Shown here: positions 59,769 to 64,000 of the stretch, piece after piece | How positions within the stretch are numbered: the first letter of the stretch is position 1 | How the letters are laid out: every line of letters begins with the position of its first letter | Assembly: GCF_030378205.1 (NCBI RefSeq) | Contig: NZ_CP127385.1 | Location: forward strand, 2,644,001-2,708,000 | Direction of reading: 5' to 3' | From: Bradyrhizobium sp. NP1 | GTDB taxonomy: Bacteria; Pseudomonadota; Alphaproteobacteria; Rhizobiales; Xanthobacteraceae | DNA: 64,000 nucleotides | The notes under the pieces: generated by a model | What the model saw: only the letters and a program-made list of their open reading frames with translations | Told to the model about the DNA's origin: nothing | Database searches by the model: none | Position numbers and translations under genes: made by a program

Positions 59769-60265
59769 GCGCTCTTGCCAGCGACGCGGAGCTGCGCCAG
59801 CACGCCTGGGATGCCGCCGCGCAGGTGGTCGATCCGGAAATTCCGGTCCTGACCATTGCCGATCTCGGCGTGCTTCGCGACGTCACGGTGCGGGACGGCG
59901 AAATCGAGGTCACGATCACGCCGACCTATTCCGGCTGTCCGGCGATGAACATGATCGCGCTGGAGATCGAGCTGGCGCTGGAGCGCGAAGGTTTTCGCAA
60001 GCCCAAGGTCACGACCGTGCTGTCGCCGGCCTGGACCACGGAATGGATGAGCGAGGATGGCCGGCGCAAGCTGCGCGACTACGGCATCGCGCCGCCCGAG
60101 CGATCGGCCTCGCGCCGCGCGCTGTTCGGCGTGCAGCAGGTTGCCTGCCCGCAATGCGGCTCCGGCAACACCGAGCTTTTGTCCGAGTTCGGCTCGACCT
60201 CCTGCAAGGCGCTGTGGCGCTGCAAGAACTGCCGCGAACCATTTGATTATTTCAAGTGTCACTGA
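59762..60265 (+). CDS. paaD: Phenylacetate degradation protein PaaD (iron-sulfur assembly)
   Basis: A 167-residue PaaD. The N-terminal MIP18/DUF59 domain has VVDPEIPVLTIADLGVLRDV and TPTYSGCPAMNMIALEIE (conserved Cys), and the C terminus is a zinc-ribbon-like region with Cys129/132 and Cys154/157 (CPQCGSGN, RCKNCREPFDYFKC). It is needed for maturation of PaaE's Fe-S cluster or the di-iron site. The ATG overlaps paaC by 7 bp; the stop shares a base with the paaE start. Confidence 0.92.
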   Translation: MVSALASDAELRQHAWDAAAQVVDPEIPVLTIADLGVLRDVTVRDGEIEVTITPTYSGCPAMNMIALEIELALEREGFRKPKVTTVLSPAWTTEWMSEDGRRKLRDYGIAPPERSASRRALFGVQQVACPQCGSGNTELLSEFGSTSCKALWRCKNCREPFDYFKCH

Positions 60266-61341
60266 TGTCCACACCGCGCTTTCATCGTCTTGCCGTGAAC
60301 GACCTGCGCCGCGAGGCCGCCGATGCGGTGTCGCTGACCTTCGCGATCCCGAGCGAGCTCGCGGACGATTACCGCTTCACACCCGGCCAGTATCTGACGC
60401 TGCGGACCACGATGGACGGCGAGGAGGTTCGCCGGTCCTATTCGATCTGCTCCGGCCCTGATGATGGCGAGCTGCGCATCGCGGTGAAGAAGGTCGATGG
60501 CGGCGCGTTCTCGAGCTGGGCCGCCGACGAATTGAGATGCGGCGACGCGCTCGACGTGATGACGCCGACCGGCCGCTTCGGCATCGCGCCGGCGCCGGAG
60601 GAGGCCCGCATCCACGTCGGCTTTGCCGCGGGAAGCGGCATCACCCCGATCCTGTCGATCATCAAGGGCGTGCTGGCGCGCGAGCCGAACAGCCGCTTTT
60701 TCCTGTTCTACGGCAACCGCACCACGGAAGGCATCATGTTCCGTGAGGCGCTGGAGGAGCTGAAGGACCGCTTCCTTGAGCGCCTCGCGCTGTTCTACGT
60801 CATTTCAGGCGAGGAGCAGGACATCCCGATCCTGCAAGGCCGGCTCGATGGCGAGAAGGTCAAGGTGCTGCTGCGCTCGCTGGTGCCGGCGGCAACCGTC
60901 GACCATGTCTTCATCTGCGGCCCGACCGGCATGAGCGAGGAGATCGAGACGACCTGCCGCGACATCGGCATCGGCGAGGATCGCATCCATGTCGAGCGCT
61001 TCGTCTCGGGGCTTGGCGGCAAGCCGCGCCCGAAGGCCGTCGTGCCGGTTTCCGCGCCGCCGAAGGCGATCGCCGCCCTGATCATCGACGGCAAGCGGCG
61101 CGAGGTGCCGGTTGCCGAAGGCGAGGCCATTCTGGATGCCGCGCTGCGCGCCGGGATCGACCTGCCGTTCGCCTGCAAGGGCGGCATGTGCTCGACCTGC
61201 CGCGCCAAGCTCACCGAGGGTGAGGCGCAGATGGAGGTCAACTATTCGCTGGAGCCATGGGAGCTGAAGGCTGGCTTTGTGCTGACCTGCCAGGCCCGGC
61301 CGGTTTCCGAAAAGGTCGTGGTCGACTACGATCACGTCTAG
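60265..61341 (+). CDS. paaE: 1,2-phenylacetyl-CoA epoxidase reductase PaaE
   Basis: A 358-residue NADPH-dependent reductase that feeds electrons to PaaA. The FAD domain contains RRSYSICSGPDDGELRIAVK; the NADP domain GFAAGSGITPILSIIKGVLA and VFICGPTGMSEEIE; and the C-terminal plant-type [2Fe-2S] ferredoxin domain binds its cluster with Cys304, Cys309, Cys312 and Cys342 (FACKGGMCSTCRAKL...LTC). The ATG shares its first base with the paaD stop (TGATG), so C, D and E are tightly coupled. Confidence 0.95.
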   Translation: MSTPRFHRLAVNDLRREAADAVSLTFAIPSELADDYRFTPGQYLTLRTTMDGEEVRRSYSICSGPDDGELRIAVKKVDGGAFSSWAADELRCGDALDVMTPTGRFGIAPAPEEARIHVGFAAGSGITPILSIIKGVLAREPNSRFFLFYGNRTTEGIMFREALEELKDRFLERLALFYVISGEEQDIPILQGRLDGEKVKVLLRSLVPAATVDHVFICGPTGMSEEIETTCRDIGIGEDRIHVERFVSGLGGKPRPKAVVPVSAPPKAIAALIIDGKRREVPVAEGEAILDAALRAGIDLPFACKGGMCSTCRAKLTEGEAQMEVNYSLEPWELKAGFVLTCQARPVSEKVVVDYDHV

Positions 61342-61374
61342 CGCAACAAGACCAAACAACAATGGGAGGCCGCA

Positions 61375-61833
61375 TTGAACGTGAAGGCCACGCTCTCGCC
61401 CGACGACCTGGCGCGCGCCTGCGCCGAGGCGATGTGGAAGGAAGACGACGCCAGCCGCGGGCTCGGCATGGAGATCGCCGAGATAAAGGCAGGGCAGGCG
61501 ACGCTGACCATGACCGTGAAGCCGGAGATGGCGAACGGGCACGGCATCGCCCATGGCGGCTTCATCTTCACGCTGGCCGATTCCGCTTTCGCCTTTGCCT
61601 GCAACAGCCGCAACGAGCGCGTGGTGGCGGCGCAGGGCAGCATCACTTTTCTCAGGCCCGGCAAGCTCGGCGACCGTCTCGTCGCGACCGCGCGCGAGAT
61701 CTCGCGCAGCGGGCGGTCCGGCATCTATGACGTGCGCGTCACTGCCGGCGATGTCGTGATCGCCGAGTTTCGCGGCCATTCCCGCGTCATCGGCGGGCCG
61801 TGGTTGCCGACAGGCGAGACCGGGACAAAATAA
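61375..61833 (+). CDS. paaI: Hydroxyphenylacetyl-CoA thioesterase PaaI
   Basis: A 152-residue hotdog-fold thioesterase that clears dead-end acyl-CoA intermediates of the phenylacetate route. The catalytic region is GIAHGGFIFTLADSAFAFAC with His60-Gly61-Gly62 and Asp69. Translation starts at a TTG (61375) with a strong GGGAGG upstream; a TTG start may keep expression low. It lies 33 bp after paaE and 23 bp before paaK. Confidence 0.9.
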   Translation: MNVKATLSPDDLARACAEAMWKEDDASRGLGMEIAEIKAGQATLTMTVKPEMANGHGIAHGGFIFTLADSAFAFACNSRNERVVAAQGSITFLRPGKLGDRLVATAREISRSGRSGIYDVRVTAGDVVIAEFRGHSRVIGGPWLPTGETGTK

Positions 61834-61856
61834 AAGGAAACGAGGGGAAACGCAGG

Positions 61857-63188
61857 ATGGCTCAAGGGAAATTGCGGGCAACGCAAGGCGGCTACCGCGC
61901 CGAGCTGGATGAGACCGAGCGCGCCTCGCGCGATCAGATCATGGCGCTGCAGCAGAAGCGGCTCGCCTGGTCGCTCAAGCACGCCTACGACAATGTCGCC
62001 CATTACCGCAAGGCGTTCGACGCCGCCGGGGCGCATCCGTCCGATTTCAGGCAGCTTTCGGACCTGGCGAAATTCCCGTTCACCACCAAGCTCGACCTGC
62101 GCGACAACTACCCCTTCAAGATGTTCGCGGTCCCGCGCGAAAACCTGGTCCGCATCCATGCCTCCTCCGGCACCACGGGCAAGCCGATCGTGGTCGGCTA
62201 CACCCGCGCCGATATCGGTGTGTGGTCGGAGGTGATGGCGCGGTCGATCCGCGCCGCCGGCGGACGCAGAGGCATGATCATCCACAACGCCTATGGCTAC
62301 GGGCTGTTCACCGGCGGCCTCGGCGTGCACTACGGCGCCGAGCAGCTCGGCTGCACGGTGGTGCCGATTTCCGGCGGCATGACCGAGCGGCAGGTGCAGC
62401 TCATCAATGATTTTCGTCCCGACATCATCACGGTGACGCCGAGCTACATGCTGGCGATCCTCGACGAGTTCAAGCGGCAGGGCCTCGATCCCCGGAAATC
62501 GTCGCTGCGGTTCGGCATCTTCGGCGCCGAGCCCTGGACCAACGCGATGCGGTCGGAGATCGAGCAGGCCTTCGACATGGATGCGACCGATATCTACGGC
62601 CTCTCGGAGGTGATGGGGCCGGGCGTCGCGCAGGAATGCGTGGAGACCAAGGACGGCCTGCATGTCTGGGAGGACCATTTCTACCCGGAGATCATCGACC
62701 CCGACACCGGCGAGGTGCTGCCCGACGGCGAGAAGGGCGAACTGGTCTTCACCTCGCTGACCAAGGAGGCGTTCCCGGTCATCCGCTACCGCACCCGCGA
62801 CCTGACGCGGCTGCTGCCGGGCACGGCGCGGCCCGGGATGCGGCGCATGGAGAAGGTCACCGGGCGCTCCGACGACATGATCATCCTGCGCGGCGTCAAC
62901 GTGTTCCCGACCCAGATCGAGGAGGTGCTGCTCGCGACCGACTGGTGCGGCGGTCATTTCATCATCGAGCTGACCCGGGAGGGCCGCATGGACGAGATGG
63001 CGATCCTGGCCGAAGCCCGCCACGAGCACTGGGACGGCAGCGGGCTTGCGGTCCATGCCGAGAAGGTGTCCGACCTGATCAAGAACACGATCGGGATTTC
63101 GACCGCGGTCCGGATCGTGGCCCCCGACACGCTGGAACGCTCGCTCGGCAAGGCCAAGCGTGTTTACGACAGGCGGCCGAAAGGGTAA
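61857..63188 (+). CDS. paaK: Phenylacetate-CoA ligase PaaK
   Basis: A 443-residue ANL-superfamily ligase that activates phenylacetate with ATP and CoA, the first step of the pathway. The P-loop motif is SSGTTGKP (residues 103-110); FGAEPWTNAMRSEIEQAFDM and IYGLSEVMGPGVAQEC form the adenylate site, and RTRDLTRLLPGTARPGMRRM with RSDDMIILRGVNVFPTQIEE lead into the C-terminal lid. The ATG at 61857 has GCAGG upstream; the frame is open earlier but overlaps paaI. It is the last paa gene seen here: paaG, paaH, paaJ and paaZ are not in the window. Confidence 0.94.
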   Translation: MAQGKLRATQGGYRAELDETERASRDQIMALQQKRLAWSLKHAYDNVAHYRKAFDAAGAHPSDFRQLSDLAKFPFTTKLDLRDNYPFKMFAVPRENLVRIHASSGTTGKPIVVGYTRADIGVWSEVMARSIRAAGGRRGMIIHNAYGYGLFTGGLGVHYGAEQLGCTVVPISGGMTERQVQLINDFRPDIITVTPSYMLAILDEFKRQGLDPRKSSLRFGIFGAEPWTNAMRSEIEQAFDMDATDIYGLSEVMGPGVAQECVETKDGLHVWEDHFYPEIIDPDTGEVLPDGEKGELVFTSLTKEAFPVIRYRTRDLTRLLPGTARPGMRRMEKVTGRSDDMIILRGVNVFPTQIEEVLLATDWCGGHFIIELTREGRMDEMAILAEARHEHWDGSGLAVHAEKVSDLIKNTIGISTAVRIVAPDTLERSLGKAKRVYDRRPKG

Positions 63189-63271
63189 CTCCTGCGAGAA
63201 GCCGTCGCCGCGGGGAACCGGGCGACCACATCCCTCGGACGGCGCTCCCGGCGCCTCCCGCGCGTGACGGC

Positions 63272-63320
63272 GCGCATGATCCGGAAAAGTGGCTACCGGT
63301 TTTCCGAAAAAATCATGCGC
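63272..63320. repeat. GCGCATGATC-type palindromic repeat (copy 2)
   Basis: GCGCATGAT (63272-63280) pairs with ATCATGCGC (63312-63320), with GGAAAA/TTTTCC inside around an ACCGG core. It is closely related to the repeat between paaA and paaB. Confidence 0.85.
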
Positions 63321-63332
63321 AAACAATAACCT

Positions 63333-63370
63333 AAAGCGCGATGATGGCTCGCCTAAGGCCATCGCGCTTT
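63333..63370. repeat. AAAGCGCGATG hairpin before the YeeE/YedE gene
   Basis: AAAGCGCGATG (63333-63343) and CATCGCGCTTT (63360-63370) form a perfect 11-bp inverted repeat with a 16-nt loop, 12 bp after the previous repeat and 20 bp before the next start codon. It may be a leader hairpin or a further repeat unit. No Shine-Dalgarno is hidden in it. Confidence 0.65.
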
Positions 63371-63390
63371 GGACGCTCGGGGAATGCACC

Positions 63391-64000
63391 ATGGCCGTCG
63401 CCAATATCGCCGTCCTAGCCGGCCTCGTCATCGGCCTGATCTATGGTTCGGTCGGCCTCTTGAGCGGCTTCTGCATGATGAGCGGCCTGCGCGGCTGGTG
63501 GGCGGAAGGCGACGGCCGGCTGGTGCGCACCTATGCCCTGGCGATGGGCGTGGCGATCGCCGCCTCGCAGCTGCTGGTGACGCGGGGGCTGGTCGATCTG
63601 TCCAAGTCGATCTACCTGCAGCCGACCTTCTCGGTTCCGCTGATCTTCTTCGGCGGCCTCCTGTTCGGCTACGGCATGGTGCTGTCGAACGGCTGCGGCT
63701 CGCGCGCGCTGGTGCTGCTCGGCCGCGGCAACTTACGCTCCTTCGTCGTCGTGGTCGTGCTGGCGATCGCGGCGGAAATCACGCTGAAGGGCCTGATCGC
63801 GCCGCTGCGGATCGCGGCCCAGCAGTTCTCGCAGGTGACGACCAAATTCACCTCGCTGCCCACGCTGCTCGCGCATGCCGGCCTGAGCGAAGCGCTCGCG
63901 CGGATGTTCACGGCCTCCGTGATCGCGGCGGCGCTGATCATCTTCGCCTTCACCCATGCGCCGTTCCGCAAATCGCCGGGGCAGATCGCGGCCGGCTTTG
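63391..64000 (+). CDS. YeeE/YedE family membrane transporter (3' end cut by window)
   Basis: The first 203 residues of a sulfur-compound transporter-like membrane protein of the YeeE/YedE (TsuA) family. Several hydrophobic segments are visible, with the conserved cysteine motifs SGFCMMSGLRGW (around 26-37) and GMVLSNGCGSRALVLLGRGN (around 95-114), whose Cys residues relay thiosulfate or sulfide in this family. The ATG at 63391 follows two palindromic repeats. The remaining half lies beyond the window, so pairing with a TusA-like protein cannot be checked. Confidence 0.85.
   Translation, partial: MAVANIAVLAGLVIGLIYGSVGLLSGFCMMSGLRGWWAEGDGRLVRTYALAMGVAIAASQLLVTRGLVDLSKSIYLQPTFSVPLIFFGGLLFGYGMVLSNGCGSRALVLLGRGNLRSFVVVVVLAIAAEITLKGLIAPLRIAAQQFSQVTTKFTSLPTLLAHAGLSEALARMFTASVIAAALIIFAFTHAPFRKSPGQIAAGF

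Overview
The window is a high-GC stretch of a Bradyrhizobiaceae-type alphaproteobacterial chromosome; Bradyrhizobium is the most likely genus. This rests on the strong G/C third-position bias, the catabolic and transport gene content, a CYP102-type fused P450, PHA and phenylacetate genes, and intergenic palindromic repeats (GCATGATC...GATCATGC, CCCTCTCCCC...GGGGAGAGGG, GTCATTCCGG...CCGGAATGAC) that I recognise from that family. It is accessory-metabolism chromosome: I see no phage genes, transposases, CRISPR array, rRNA or tRNA. Genes are cut at both edges.

Layout. 1-7340: the 3' part of a ferredoxin-reductase-like flavoprotein, two PfkB-family kinases, a Glu/Leu/Phe/Val dehydrogenase overlapping a double VOC protein, a dihydroorotate dehydrogenase paralogue and a divergent TetR regulator. 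7522-12328: a four-gene operon that looks like an uncharacterised sugar or sugar-acid pathway (enolase-superfamily enzyme, Gfo/Idh/MocA dehydrogenase, DUF993 aldolase-like protein, TIM-barrel isomerase). 12343-15613: a K+-channel-like protein, a P450 and a split thiamine-diphosphate decarboxylase. 15745-20850: a TetR-controlled RND efflux pump. 20980-25216: a sensor kinase, a receiver protein and a receiver-adenylate cyclase, joined by 4-bp overlaps.

26096-40364 (minus strand): two complete five-component peptide ABC transporters flank a gamma-glutamyltransferase and a DUF1028 protein, suggesting uptake and breakdown of gamma-glutamyl or other small peptides. 40690-49111: a DadA-like oxidoreductase, then a lipid module (DUF6489-like protein, alpha/beta hydrolase, wax ester synthase/DGAT, epoxide hydrolase, CYP102 fusion). 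51198-53907: a PHA module (PhaE-like protein, class III-type PhaC, GNAT, phasin with palindromic upstream sites and a clear terminator). 56569-63188: a phenylacetate module, paaX-paaABCDE-paaI-paaK. The right edge cuts a YeeE/YedE transporter.

The most unusual structure is a family of three ~165-170 bp intergenic elements (A 11290-11459; B 34193-34356; C 34492-34656). Each is built of two long hairpins with CTAG-type ends, joined by a conserved ~14 nt spacer. Stems differ between copies but stay base-paired, so structure appears to be what is conserved. Element A supplies the stop codon of the gene before it and carries the nearest Shine-Dalgarno-like sequence of the gene after it; element C supplies the last codons and stop of an ABC ATPase. 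All functional calls are read from sequence alone, without database searches.
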